From the NCBI GenBank assembly GCA_018136815.1, contig CM030944.1:868456-932455 (forward strand): a DNA stretch of 64,000 nucleotides. Reading direction: 5' to 3'. The stretch comes from Isochrysis galbana. Taxonomy: Eukaryota > Haptophyta > Isochrysidales > Isochrysidaceae. A model generated the notes under the pieces. The model searched no databases and was not told where the DNA came from. It saw nothing but the letters and a program-made list of their open reading frames with translations. Both the position numbers and the translations under genes were made by a program. Positions 9,640 through 22,311 of the stretch are shown here, in pieces; the first letter of the stretch is position 1; every line of letters starts with the position of its first letter.

Positions 9640-11440
9640 CTACCGGAAGCACAACTACGAGGTCCAGAACGTGTGAAAGGAGGGGAGGGGCGTGTGTGTT
9701 CTCTCCCCCATTTGGAGAGGCGGGAGGAAGGAGCTGAAAACGGTACACTATTTTTTTATACATGAGAACTATATATATCCTAGGGTTTGATTGGATTTTT
9801 GTCGAGTCGAGCGGAGCCGGAGGGCTCTGAGCCACTCCGTCGCGAGCAGCACCGGCGGCTAGCGCGGCGCTTTGGCCCTCCTCCCCACCGGGAGTCGGGT
9901 GAATGAAATTCTGGACTGGGTCGGGCAACCCCATTTGGGTGTCTGGACGGGGAACGAACGGCGAACGAAGGGCTGTGGGGCGGCGAGGCGCTCCTAGCGG
10001 CCCTAGTGTGTTGGGTTTTAAGAGATTGTTAGACCTACAAAGAACTCTTCCCTCAGGGAGGGAGCCTAGGCTGCTTGAGTGCAGCGACGCAGCGAACAAC
10101 GACGGACAACGAAGCTGAGAACAACAGGTTACACCGACTCACGAACACACCGGAATATCATTCACCCAAACCAAGCAAATTATCAAGCAACCGCGACCCC
10201 AAATCACCGATAACTCAAACACGTCGCGAGAGACGGAGAGAGAGAGCGAGAGAGAGAGAGAGACTCCGCAGCGACGGCCGGAGCGTGTCTCCGTTGTAAC
10301 TTCCCACGTAGCGGAGAGTCCGAAGGGGAGCGTCATGTCGCGCGACCACGGCGATCACTCTGGATACAGATCGCGACGAGATATCTTCACGACAGAGGAA
10401 ATCTTGCCGTTGAGCGTGAACCTTCTAGACGCTTCTAACGAACAACCCTGAGTAGCAACCAAGGGGAAGAAACACCAAAGGGGCCAAGGGCTTGCATGTA
10501 ACTTGCATCAAGGGGAAAGATTCCCTCACCTAAGAAGCGAACCTACACCGATCTCCAAGGGGAGATGGCAAATTAAACCTCAAATCTCGAGCGGATAGAG
10601 CAACCGACTCGCTCGCCAAAACCTTGACCGAGAAGAAAGAAGCAAGGACCTACAAGCCAAGGGTAGCGAACCTAGGGAATGTGAGAGGAAATTTCCGAAC
10701 GCCAACGCCAAACGCGGGAAGGCAACGAAACCCTAACCAGGAACCAGGCCAAGCAGAACCTACGAAGAACAGGCCTGGACGACAACGAAAGACAGCAAGT
10801 CCCAAGAAAGAACCGGAACCCAACAAGAAACGACAAGCCTTGCAAGAAGCTAAATAAGCCTTCACAAGGTAACCTGATAGCCTGAGACAAGCGCGCGGCG
10901 AGTGACAGGCAACCTGGCTCCTTTGGGTCAAGATTACCCGAAAGGAGGAAACCTGGAATCTAGACCTGACAAACAGGCTAGAAGGAAAGAAACGAGAACT
11001 CGAATTCTAGATCGCTAGGGACGAACCCTACCAACCTAGATGTACCTGAGCTTCGCCGTGTGGCCGCACGACGAAGGACCTGGAAACAAGAGCCTGGAAA
11101 TCGCATCATCTAGGATGAATGCGACAATTTTTCAACTGTTTGCGTTGCAAGCTGCTGCTTGCACTTGGAGCAGCACACGGGCGGCCTCGCTCTCCTCGGC
11201 GCGCGCATTCGCGCCACTCTCGCCGATCTGCGCCATCCTCGCCCTGTGGCTCTCCTCCTCGCTCAGGAGCGCAACGTCGTCGTGTGGTGCGGGCGCTGGG
11301 CGTGCCGCGCACGAGCGCGTTGAGCGGCTGCAACAAAGCGAGGGCGAAGGCGACGAGCGACGATCCCGAGCGTGTGATGGGGGTGCGAGAAGTGGCGCCC
11401 TCGGGGCACCGACGCGACGGCGAGCGCGACGCCGGCGGCG
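9640..11440. other. Gene-free accessory stretch
   Basis: The stretch from 9760 to 11100 is A- and purine-rich on the plus strand, without a frame that resembles a protein. GCAAATTAAACC near 10569 echoes the inverted-repeat element at 6858-7729, hinting at a related decayed copy. Short GA runs lie near 10220-10262. Confidence 0.4.
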
Positions 11441-11449
11441 GCCGGGTTC

Positions 11450-11625
11450 GGCTCGGGTCGTGGCTCGCGGGTACCTGGTACCTGGGCTGGCATGGCTCTG
11501 GCTGGAGGTCGCTGCGTATGCGCGGCGTCTGGCATGTCGTGGTCGGTCGGCGCGGCGGGGTGGGCGGGGAGAGGGGGTGGGGGCGCGGCGCGCTCCATGA
11601 CCCTATCGTTTATAACGATAGTTCT
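11450..11625 (-). repeat. Palindrome-headed dispersed repeat, copy 3 (reverse orientation)
   Basis: Read on the minus strand it begins with an imperfect ACTATCGTTATAAACGATAG, then GGGTCATGGAGCGCGCCGCG and a GC-rich body containing CCCCGCCGCGCCGACCGACC and CCTCCAGCCAG, as in the copy at 9345. It is followed on the plus strand by an AT-rich tail (11626-11668). Confidence 0.72.
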
Positions 11626-11939
11626 TCCATAATAGTACTACTATAATAGTATAATAGTATAATTAATGTCCCCCTCCCTCATTCATGGATATACTCAGTT
11701 GTCCATTCGCGAGAGCGAGATTCAAGACTCCCAGGAAATCAATCGTGCTTTACTATTCCTATGAAGCTATGGTAGAACTCGGCCTGCAGGGCATCTGGCC
11801 CCGCACTTTTGCCGTTGCCGTTGCCTGTTTCTCCTATGTCCTGGGTCCTGGGTTAGCTCTTCCATTGTAGTGTGGCCCTCCGGGGCTGTGCTGTCTCGTA
11901 TTGTCAAGGGCCGCGCCTCCAGCACGCCAACGCGTCTTC

Positions 11940-12045
11940 CAATGCTGTGTCTCTGACCGCTATGCGTTCTTGGTAGGGCGGCGGCGGGAGAGAGGAGCGG
12001 TGCGCGCTCCATGACCCTATCAGTTTACTGATAGTCATTGATGTG
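11940..12045 (-). repeat. Palindrome-headed dispersed repeat, copy 4 (reverse, diverged)
   Basis: On the minus strand the head is CTATCAGTAAACTGATAG, a palindrome with a different sequence in its arms, followed by the same GGGTCATGGAGCGCGCACCG junction and a short GC-rich body. The arms vary while pairing is kept, which suggests the fold matters more than the exact bases. Confidence 0.65.
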
Positions 12046-13010
12046 CCTTTTTCCTCAAAACTCATATGGACTGATGTGCGCCCTTGAATGACACTCGGCT
12101 GAGGACTCGCAGCGGCCTCCCTCCCCGAAGATGGAGGCGGAGCCTTCCAAGGTACCAAATGAAGGCAAAGGACCTGATTCTCCCTGGGCTCAAGTTCTGG
12201 TTCGCCGATTTCCGATGTTCGTATCGAAATTCGCATATTTGTATTTGAGTTTTATTTTTACGGTTACGGAAATTGTCGTCGACTCGTGTAAGGAACGAAA
12301 TGAGGAAGGCAAAAATTGGCCCCTCGCGTTCTGACCCCTCCTCCCCCTTCTCAGACTCGAAACTCGAGACTATTACAACGGGAGCATCGCGTGCAAGCCA
12401 TCTGCCCGCCGCACTACTTCGGTCCCAGCCTAGGGTGTTTGTGTCGTATGCTCCTGAGCCGATGATTGTATTTGTAGGCTAGGCGGACACTACCATTGTG
12501 TAAGTGTGAGTTTCGTGCCCTTGTGTGAGTGTGAGATATGCCGTGCAGGTTACATAGCAGTCCGTCGAGGGCACGCACGCTGCGCGCTGAGCCGGCCGAG
12601 GTGCTCGTCCGCGACGGGGCGTGGCATCGTGTACACCGTGCGCTCGCGGAAGGCCTCGCGCACGCTTCAGCGCACGGCCTCGCGGTTGGGAATGCCGCCC
12701 TCGCGCCTGCGCTTGGCGGATTGGCACTGGTCGCGCCTACTCGCGGTGCTGGCCGACGGGTTCAACGTCCACCTCTACCCCTCGCGGCCGCTTCACGGGA
12801 AGAAGCCAGCAGGGAGGAAAGCCAGACTCGCGCACCCACTCATCCGCACGCGAGAATGACCACAAGACGTCAAAAGTTGGACACGGCACAACACGCTGCT
12901 GGTGATACTTCGATGGCTCACAACAACCAGAGCCGGAATCGCCGGGCGGTCTTGGTTCCTAACTCCTTAATCTAGTCTATCGCGGTCCGAAATATTCACG
13001 AAAGGCAAGC
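12046..13010. other. Intergenic stretch downstream of the TRRAP gene
   Basis: No supported gene. GC-rich frames at 12538-12975 are compositionally biased and lack domain-like features. The 3' UTR and polyadenylation site of the minus-strand TRRAP gene must lie here. Confidence 0.4.
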
Positions 13011-16000
13011 TCACAACCAGGCTTGCCAAGCGGGCGGTTGTCGCGTGAGGGTCTCCTCCGAGGTTGCTTCAGCCACGAGCGCACGCAAACTAGCATGGAC
13101 GTCCGCGTCCTTGCCCATCTTCTTCACCAGCTCCGACGGCGCGAGCTCCCGCGCACGTGCAGCTGCCAAGGAAGGGGGGGCGCTCCATGGCGGCAGGAAG
13201 CGAATATGCGCGCCACTTGCTCCATCTTCCTCGGGTGCGGCTAGAGCAGCGAGCCAGAGTTCGATGGGGCACTTCCGCGGGTGTGCAAGGCATTCAGCAC
13301 CAGCGGAGAAAGAGGCCGAGAAAGCGCCGTCAACACCAAAGGGAGTCGCGAGCCGCTGCAAGTTACGCGTGAGTCGGAAGGAGGGAGGGACGACCGCTGG
13401 AGTGCCTTGAGGTGGCGGCAGCGCAGGCGAATCAAAAGTCCCCAGAGCAAGAGCGCCTTGAGAGAGGGAAAACACTAGCGAAGATGGTTGCAGCGCGCGT
13501 AGGCCCAGGGCATGACAGAGCAAGGCGTGCAAGCCGAGCTGTGCGCAGAGTCCGCGAATGAGTTCCCACTGTTGAATAGCGGAGGGCACCGCTTCCCGTA
13601 TGGCGCGAACCAGCATGTCATCGGGGACAACGCGGCATGCGTCTGCGAAGGCCTGGCGGAGTCGTTCGCGTCTAGCCTCGTCATTGAGAGGCACTGAGCC
13701 CTGTGACAGCACGCGCTGGTGCGCGAGCGCCGTGCTGTGAGGTTGCTGGCTGGCGTCGACGCGCACTGAGTGCGCTACAGCGGCCAACGACACTGCAGAG
13801 CAGTCAGAGGCGCACAACATGACCCCACGGCCGAGCCTCAGCGCGAGAGGCAACAACAAAGTAAGGCCACGCCGGCGTGTCTCACGTGCCCTCATCAGTC
13901 GGCGGTTTATTAGGCGCACGAGCTGGCCCAATCGCTCCACTCCAAGGGCGTCGTGAGGCCTCAAGGGCGAGGGCGCACGCAAGTGAAAGGCATGCCGGCA
14001 GAGCGAGTCCGAGACGAGGGTGAGCCTCCTCTGCGTCTCGCCTGTGGCAGGGTCGCGTGTTAGCGCCGCCGTTGCCTCGATCCGGTCTAGCAGCTGGTGC
14101 ATCTCAGGCGCCGGCTCCGTATCGACACTTGCGTATTGGCCCGGGATCTCAACTAGGGGCTGTTGTGAGAGCAGGAGGCGCCAGCAGGACGACTCCAAAT
14201 GCGCAGTCTTCGGACGGGATGCGAGCTCAGCGGCCAAACCCGAACGTATGGTGTCTAATCGAACTAGGAGCTCGGATAAAGAGGATATTGGAGCCGAAAC
14301 ACAATCCCGGAGGGTCAAACCCCAGCCCGCGGCAAGCGCACGCGCGTCGGCAGAAGAAGCGCGTGCGGCAGCGCCAGAGGAGAAGCCGAAATGGCGATCT
14401 AGCGCCTTAAGCGAGTCGAGCACGGGAGTCGGAATCGAATCCGGTGGTGAAGGCGTGACGTTAAGCGCTAGGCTCATCACGTCGTGGATAGCAGCAAGCA
14501 GGCGCTCGGTTAGCGTTGGTAGGAGTGACCCTTCCAAGGCATCGCACAGCGCATCGAGCTGCGCAGATAAACGTGGATGCTCAGCGCGCAGGACGGATAG
14601 GATGCGTGAGGCGACCCCTTTGCCTTCAAAGCTTGTCTGAGGAAGAGAGGGGGTGTCGGGATCGCCTGCGTGCTTCGCAGGCGATGGCGAGGCAGCGGCG
14701 GGCACGCCAGCTCGAGCGGCAGACCCGGGCGCCTCAGACTTGGCACCTATGGGCGTCGGAGCCGCGCCCGCGCCGCTCTCTTGCCTAATGACGGACGACG
14801 TGAGGGTTGGGTTCGATGCCAAGGGAGGAGGCCCAGCCGAAGCGGGAGTGGCGCTCGCAGTAGCGGCTGCGCCAACAGAAGGCGCGGCTGCTTCAGGCTT
14901 GTGTAGTGGGGGCGGCTTCCAAAGGTCGGGAGGCGAGGCGGAACCCACGCCGGACGAAGCGATGTAAGCGCGCAACGGATAGTGCAACGGCTGCGGGTAT
15001 GCCGAGGCGATTCTAGAGAGGAGGTGTTGTGCCTGCGGGCCCCAGCCCTTGCGCATCCCCCGCAACAGTTGCGGAATGTAAGGTAGCCAGAGCCACAGCG
15101 GAATACCGTCGGCGTTGTCCCCGAGGGCGCGCGCAGCGACGGGTCCGGCAACCGCATCGAGAAGCGTGAGCACACGCGGAACAATTGATGCACCCTTTGC
15201 TGCAGAAAATTGCAGAGAGAGTAGATAGCAAGTGAGAGCCCGCTCTGCGGCTGCCGCAAGCTGTGCTGATTTGGCTAGCGAAGATGAAGGTGCACCGCTT
15301 GCGGCCGTGTTGACTTCTAGGGATGCGGCGCCTTTACTAGCCGAGAGATTACGGAACGTACGATCATAGGTGGACCCCCACAACAACCAACCGCGGGGCA
15401 AATCCGGGTTGGTGGCGACGGCCGTCGCGAATGCCGTCGAGATAGCTTCCTCTTCCGCGGGAGAAGGCGAGCCGCTTTTGGAGGCTTCTGCGAGAGCGAT
15501 GAGCAGCTCGCCCTTCACGACAAACAGCTCAGCGCGCTGGGGGGCTGCCATCTGGGTCACGTCGGCGGCGAGTAGCGCCTGCAAACCCTGCTTCAGATGA
15601 TTGGGCAGTTGGAGACATGCACGAGCCTGTTCACGGAGTTTGGAGAAGGCATCGTCAAGATCGGACGAGGAGAGGCCGGCGGTGACCGTCTGCACCTTGG
15701 CGATGATAGAGATGCAGGCTTGGGGTAGCTGTTGACGCCGAGCAACGTGCGCAAAGCGTACAACCGTCCAAAGGAGCTCTTGATATCCCTTGGTTGCCAG
15801 CGCCGGATTGTCAGGTGTGGCAAGTCGGCCGAGAACGTTGTTGATATGAGAAAACATGTGATTCCTCCAAGACACAAGGTCGTTCCACGCAGGCAGCGAT
15901 TCCCAGTAGTTTGGCAGCCGTTCGCGCCATGTCACTAGGATGGACGCGAGGTCGGGGAGCTGGTTCGATCTCTGCGCGTTGTTGAGCTCCATGAGCATCT

Positions 16001-19000
16001 GGGCCGACTCTTGGAGTTCTTGGAATTGCTGGAACATTTGAAGCAGAGGGGTGTGCGAGGCGAGTGAAGGGGGCGGAAGTGAGCACCATTGTGCAAGTGC
16101 ATGCTGGATGCCCTCATTGCACCGAGCCTCAGCCTCGACAAGTTTGCCATCGTGAATCGCTGCGTACGTCTGCAACATTTTGAAGCTCGCTTGCGACTTT
16201 AGGTTCGCCTTCAAGAAAAGGTCACGTAGACGTTCCCAGTCTGCGGACTTCCACGCACATTCCATAAGTAAAGCAGGCTGCGAGCCGGGCCATGCCTTTG
16301 CGTACTCTGAAAGCAGCTCCCACTGATTGAGCGACTTGGCCGATGAGACAATACCCTCTTCCCATAATGATAGCTCTGCTTGTGGCGTGTTGACTAGCGA
16401 CAAGTCTCCACTTTGCCATCGGGTCATGCACTCGGCGTACGCGTCTTGAGCTGCCTGCCACGCGCCATAACGCTCGAGATTCAGGGCGCGGCGAGTCTCG
16501 TCGTGAAGGGCTCGCTGCTGCCATACAGCAGCGCGTGAGTCGACGTCTCCAAGCGCCGCGTGGACATCCGCCAAAGCATCGTACCATTGTGTCTCTGTGG
16601 GATGAAGCGCTACTCCAGCCTCAAGCAAGGGTAGCGCCAAATGCCAGGCACCGAATCGGGAGGCGAGGTGGCGAAGTAGTGCAGCAGGAAGGCGTGGCGT
16701 GGATGAGCACGCAGCGAGGGCTGCTAGCCATCCTTGCACGGCATTGGGGCTCTGTTGCGCGTGTTTAAGGTTCGAAGAACGTTGCAGCGTTGCCAACAAA
16801 GGTTTGTAGTTGGCTAGCTGTTCATCGGTGGTGAGATGAGCCCAGGATTGAGGGAAAAGCGCTACCCATACCTCGTAAGCAAGTTGGCCAGCGGTCGGGT
16901 CGTGCAGAAGCTCTGCCAGTGGAGATAGAAGCTGCCCGAGGGATAGCTGGCTAGCACAATCGTCGAGAAATTGTGAGACGTCGCTAGCAAGGGCGGCAGC
17001 AGCCTCACCAGAGAGTCGGACTATTGTACTAGCGGTGGGACCCGCATGTTCCGAGTTGGCCGTGCTGACCATCATCGGCGGCAGAGCGAGTGCGGCACCG
17101 GTGAATACGATCGGAAGGTCGGGGTCTGCAGCGGATAGGAGCACTTGCGATGCGGATCTCAGCCAGAGCGAACCCACGCCGGGTGTGCTCTCCGAGTCGT
17201 GGCTGGCGACTACATAGGCCACACGTCGGCTGAAAGTCCGTCCGATCGCATTCCAGATATGGTTCGAGAAGGTACGGCGTGTGGCGGCGGAGCGCGAGCG
17301 CATACCAAGAAAAAGAGGCGTCTCCATCTTCACAGCATTTGAAGAGACTAGGAGCTCGCGCCCCGGAAGACTCTCGTCAGCAAGAATCCTATGCGCAATT
17401 CCAAGAAGAAGCGCATGCAACTCGGCAGATGGGGCCGATTCCACCGCCGATAACTTTAGGAACATGGATGCGCGTTCCTTGGGCGCGAGAGCAGGCGGCG
17501 GGCCCGCCGGCGCAACAATCCACTTTCCCACAGTGCGCAGCAGCAACAGCAAGAGATCGACGTCAGTTGCACGCTCGATAAGTTTCTCCAGCGACAAGAG
17601 GAATGCCTTACGCGCCTCGCCGTGATCAGGCAACCGTTGCGCTCCTAGCGAGACAGTCAATTTAAGCGCCGGGAGCAGTAGTTCGTCATTAGACGGGCCT
17701 GATGTAGGGGGTGCAGTAGGCGGCACATCTCGCCTCGTCAGGAATTCCTTGGTTAAGCGTGCTAGCACCTTGGTAAGAAGAGTATGATGCTTCACTAGCA
17801 GCGTGGGCGATGCTTTCATGACTTCCACCAACAAGCGGAGTGAACCATGTGCACGAACGACGTTGATTTCTCTTGCAGGTTGTGGGTCGCGAGATCCAAG
17901 TCCATTCCCGCAAAGATCGGCGAGCCAATCGAGGAAATGCTTGACTTCACTTTGAGCCCCGGTGGGGCCGCGCGACGCAAGACCTGTCAATGCAGGCAAT
18001 CCACTCGAGAGGAAGGTTTCTAGGGCCGTCACCATTTTGGGATTCTCAATGTGAGCTTCGAAAGCCGGGGTGAGAAGGCCGTGAACAGCCTTCAACTGGC
18101 GCAGCAAAAAACCCGGCTGCCGCTTTGTGATTGTCTCGAGCACCGCCAGCCCAGTGAAGATGGCGGCTGAACCATCTGATGTCGTAGCGGCGGCGGCGCT
18201 CGGTGCAGCAGCAGGAGCTGCGGACGCTCCGAATTGCCGATCAAGGAAGTTGAACTTGATGGTGGCATCCGGCCAAACAGAGAGGGCTGAATCAAGTAGC
18301 GACACGCAACGTCCTGAGAGTTCAGGACCGTCTTTGCCCTCAGCAGCGAGAAGGGCGACGCGAATGAGGAAATTGACCAAGACTTCTACAATAGCGGCGG
18401 ATGGTCTGAACTCATCTTCAGCCGGTGGGGGTTTTACCTCGGGAGTAGCCGATCCGGGACCGCCTCCAGCACGGACAAGGGCCGCGGCGGCAGGTGCAGC
18501 AACGGATGCACCGGTGGGAGCAGCGGACGGTACAGTGCACGCAGCGGCTGCCAAAGCAGGGGTTGCTGCCGTGGCCGTAGCAAGTACGGGGTTTCCGGCA
18601 ATGACTTGTGCGGACGCGCCCCTAACTGCGTCGGCTGATGTTTCGCCTGAAGGGGGCGATGGCGGAGCCGACGACGGGGCATCTTGTTTTGCAGCCACAG
18701 CAATAGGGGCCGCTGAAGTGGGCACTCCCTCGGGAACCGCTTGTGAGGAACCAGTCTTCTGCAGTTTAGCAGGTGGCGGTCCCTCGGAGCCGGTGGCAGC
18801 TGCGGTGGCCGGCGCGCAACCGCTAAGCGAGTCAGCTGCGGGGCGCTTCGATCCTGCAGCAGCACTTAAAGTCGCAGGGGCAGATGCACCGCCGCCCGAG
18901 GTGCGCGCAGCTCGCGCGACCTTGGAGATCTCGATGCGCTTGAGTTCCCATGAAATGATGAGGGCTGCAAGATCGATCGCAAGTTTCCGATTCTCAGCAG

Positions 19001-22000
19001 AGCAATTGGGAGACAACCCTATGCGATTCAAGGAGTTCACCATCTGTGCCACAAACTGTGCTGAGGAAGAGAAGAAAAGATCTTGATGCCGAGCAACAAG
19101 CTGCCAAATGTGGATCAGCTGGGGCAAGGAGTGGCCCTCTTCGACGACAATCTTCTTCGTCCACTTAATCCAAGTAGGGTATTTGTGGTCGCCAGCTGGA
19201 AGCCGCGTCGGCAACGCAGGCGTTAGAATGTCAAGCGCACGCTTGACCAAGTTGCGAGCGTCTGGCTGAAACGTGCGCAAGAGAGCAACGTACACCTGTA
19301 AGATAATCTTCGGGGGCGTCTCATACACCTGAATGAATCGGCAAACGTTCACGTATGCGCACTGCTTGGACTGCGCATCTTCGGACTTGAGATGGTTCCA
19401 CGAGAATTTGATGAGTTCCTTGCGGTGATCCACAAGCATCTCAGAAGCGTGCTCGATGAGCAGCGTGGCGAGTCGAAGCAACTCAATACGTAGAGGCTCG
19501 TCGTATGTCTGTAGCATGTCTCCTCCCAGAAGTCGATGGATGATGGTGGCTATGACTTCTTTCGAAAGGACCGCTTGACCCTCACCCTTGTGGAAGGAGA
19601 CGGACAACATAGGCAAGACAATGAGCTGGAGGGCCTGCACACGCTCCTCATTGGCGGTGCGCGGGGCCTGAAAGAATCTTAGGAAGTAACGGATGCACAC
19701 AACGCGCTGAGCAACGGAATAGCCTGTGGCGACCTCGTCGAGATAGAAGGTTTTGAGGAAGTCGTAATTAACTAAGGTATGCTCCGCAAATATGGATAGC
19801 ATTAGGAAGAGGAGCTGGATGTGCGCGTCGCCGATCGCATCCCCAAGCACCTCCGCTTGGTGGCGACAGCACGTAACGAAACACTTGACCAATACCTTTG
19901 ATTCTCGAACCTGGTCCAATGGCATGGCAGCTTGCTTCTCCGACATTAGCCTCTCCTTTCGTTCAGCGCTGGTCCACACGCCAATCAACTCAGACAAAAC
20001 TTCATGATGCGAGGGTAGCCATTCAGGTTTTTGCTTCGAGATGGCGCGGATGAGCTGAATGCCCTGGAAACGTAGCTGAGCTCCGATGGATCGATCAGAG
20101 GCGCTGGCACCCGCGCGGAGAGTGCGCGTGAGGAGGGCATCCCATTGGCGAGCGAGCTCGTCGCGAACCTCTACTGCCGGTGGGTGCTTGACGATGGAGA
20201 GAAGCATTCTGAACGCCCGCGTACTCTTTTCGCGCCCCTCCTTCGACGCATCACTTCCGCCAATGCGCTCGAAAAAGTAGGCAATCGTTTCCTTTGCATG
20301 CCTCCGCAAATAGGGCACTAACGCTTCTCGGTGCGGCGACCAGTGTCTCCCTAACGCCGTAGAGCCCGGGAGTTGTGCCTCGAGCGTTGTGGTCACTGTG
20401 ATCAATTCGTTCAGGAATTTATCGGGCGCGGGAGGAAGCAAGTGAAACAGAGACAAGATGGCGCAGGGAATCTTGACCTCATCCCCCGGCTTGAAGGCCT
20501 TCGCCTTGGCGATGGCCTCCGGATCATTCCATCGGCGGAGATGCTCAAGTAGTTTCTCGCCCAAGGTCAGGTTAAAGAAGTTACTCAACAGCGAAAGTAG
20601 ACGTGATAGACCTTCTAGCAATGGCACACTGAGCTTCCGGTAGTCGGCAAGGTTAAGCAGAATGGGACGAAGCGAAGATTGCAGTAGCTCCTTTTGAAGC
20701 TTCGACTGGGCAATGACAGCCGCCAATGCCTCGCGGGCTACGGCTACGACTTCCTCGGAGCGAACTGTGAGAGACTTGAAGAAGCAGCTAATCATTTGAT
20801 TACGCAGCTCTAGATGGGGTGGAGACTTCAGTGCCTCGTACGTGAGCATTGCGCTGAGTAGCTCGATGGCGACAACTCGCAAGCGCACGCCAATTGGAAC
20901 GCCGCGTACATGCCTTCCCAGCATCCTGCCGCGCAAGGTGGTCTCAGGCGTCGAAAGGCTAACAGATTGAGTGGCACTTGCGGCAGTGACTTGTGCCTCT
21001 TTTGGGAATTCGTCAGCTTCGGCGATCCTCAAGGCCCCGCGCACCACAGCGAGGAGTGCCTTACTAAGAGGCAAGAGAGAATCAGGAGGCAGCGACGCCC
21101 CTGAGGAAGATGCTACCCCGGCGGATGCGGACACAGTAAGGTCTGTGCCAACAACAGCCATAGCAGAAGGGGGAGCCGCGGTAGTAGGCACGGCAGCTAG
21201 GGCGCTTGCAGCACCATCAACGGTCGATACGCTTGCTGGGGAAGCGGCGGATTTAGCGAGTGCCGCAATGCCCGTCCCTGTCGTAGTAGCAGCCAATGCA
21301 CTCTCGGCCTTGGTTGAGGCGGCGAGAACGGTGTCAGCGATACGAGGTTTTGCGACCGCTGATGCCTGTTCTTGTATGTGGAACGTGAGCGCCTCGAGCG
21401 TCGCCACTTGTGTGGGCATGGGGAGCGATTGCAGGGACCCTGCGAGGAGTGGTGAAATCACCGCTTCCCGTATCGGAACCAGAAGCGCCGCGACAGGACG
21501 GCCTGCAAGACGCGCCATCTCTCCTAGTCCTGCCTTCGCTGCATCTCGCACGCCAGCGTCGGAACTCGCCATTTCCAGCGCCAGTCTCTTAATGAGCGCG
21601 ATGGTCAATGCATCCACTGATGGGGCCGACGCACCAGCTGAAGGAGTCGCCGGCGTCGCGCCGCCACAGCTGCCCGCTGAGGGCGTGCCCGGTGACTGTG
21701 CGCTCGTGCGTGCGGGTGCCACGGCAGAAGCTGGGATAGGAGGCGGAAGCGTGGGTACACGTGATGCAAGACACTTTCGAATGAGTGCAAGAAGTAGCTC
21801 GTTGGCCGCCGCTCGAGTGTCAGGGTGGCCATCCATCGACTCGTCGGCGCACAAAGCGAGCATCGAAGTACACAGGTCCAAGAGTCTAGGGGTAAGCCAG
21901 GCCGCGTCCCTCCGATCGATTATGAGCTTGACTTGCAATGCACCACATGGCGGGCGCTGCTTGGCGCACCCGTAGCTAAGATGGCAAAGCTCGCACAAAA

Positions 22001-22276
22001 GATGAGAGTGGACTGCATCAACTATGCGAGCCGCGGCGGCACCGCCACTTGTTGACAGCGCATCAATCGAGTCTAGAAGTATGCAAAGCATCGCTGCTCC
22101 TGCCTCGACGATCTCTGACGAATCGCCAGACAGGCCGTCGACAAGCCCTGAGCTGGTCACGCATCCTCGCAAGGCGTTCACCATAGCGTTTAGAAACACA
22201 CGAGGGCGGGCGTGTGCTGGCGGTGAGCGTGCTCCCTCGCCGCTACCGTTACCCTCACTGCTCGGTGCAGGTTCAA

Positions 22277-22311
<35 letters not shown>

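Noticed and set aside
9274-9765. 163-residue plus-strand frame
   Set aside because: It covers a dispersed repeat copy and is Pro/Arg/Thr-rich with no conserved feature.
12538-12975. 145-residue plus-strand frame
   Set aside because: Ala/Arg-rich in several frames at once in very GC-rich DNA; no domain or splice support.
18127-19086. Plus-strand frame of 319 residues opposite TRRAP
   Set aside because: It is a shadow of a GC-rich, Ala-rich coding stretch; the minus-strand frame has strong family conservation and this one has only Ala/Gly/Ser composition.
20971-21975. Plus-strand frame of 334 residues opposite TRRAP
   Set aside because: Same reason: antisense of a conserved, compositionally biased exon.
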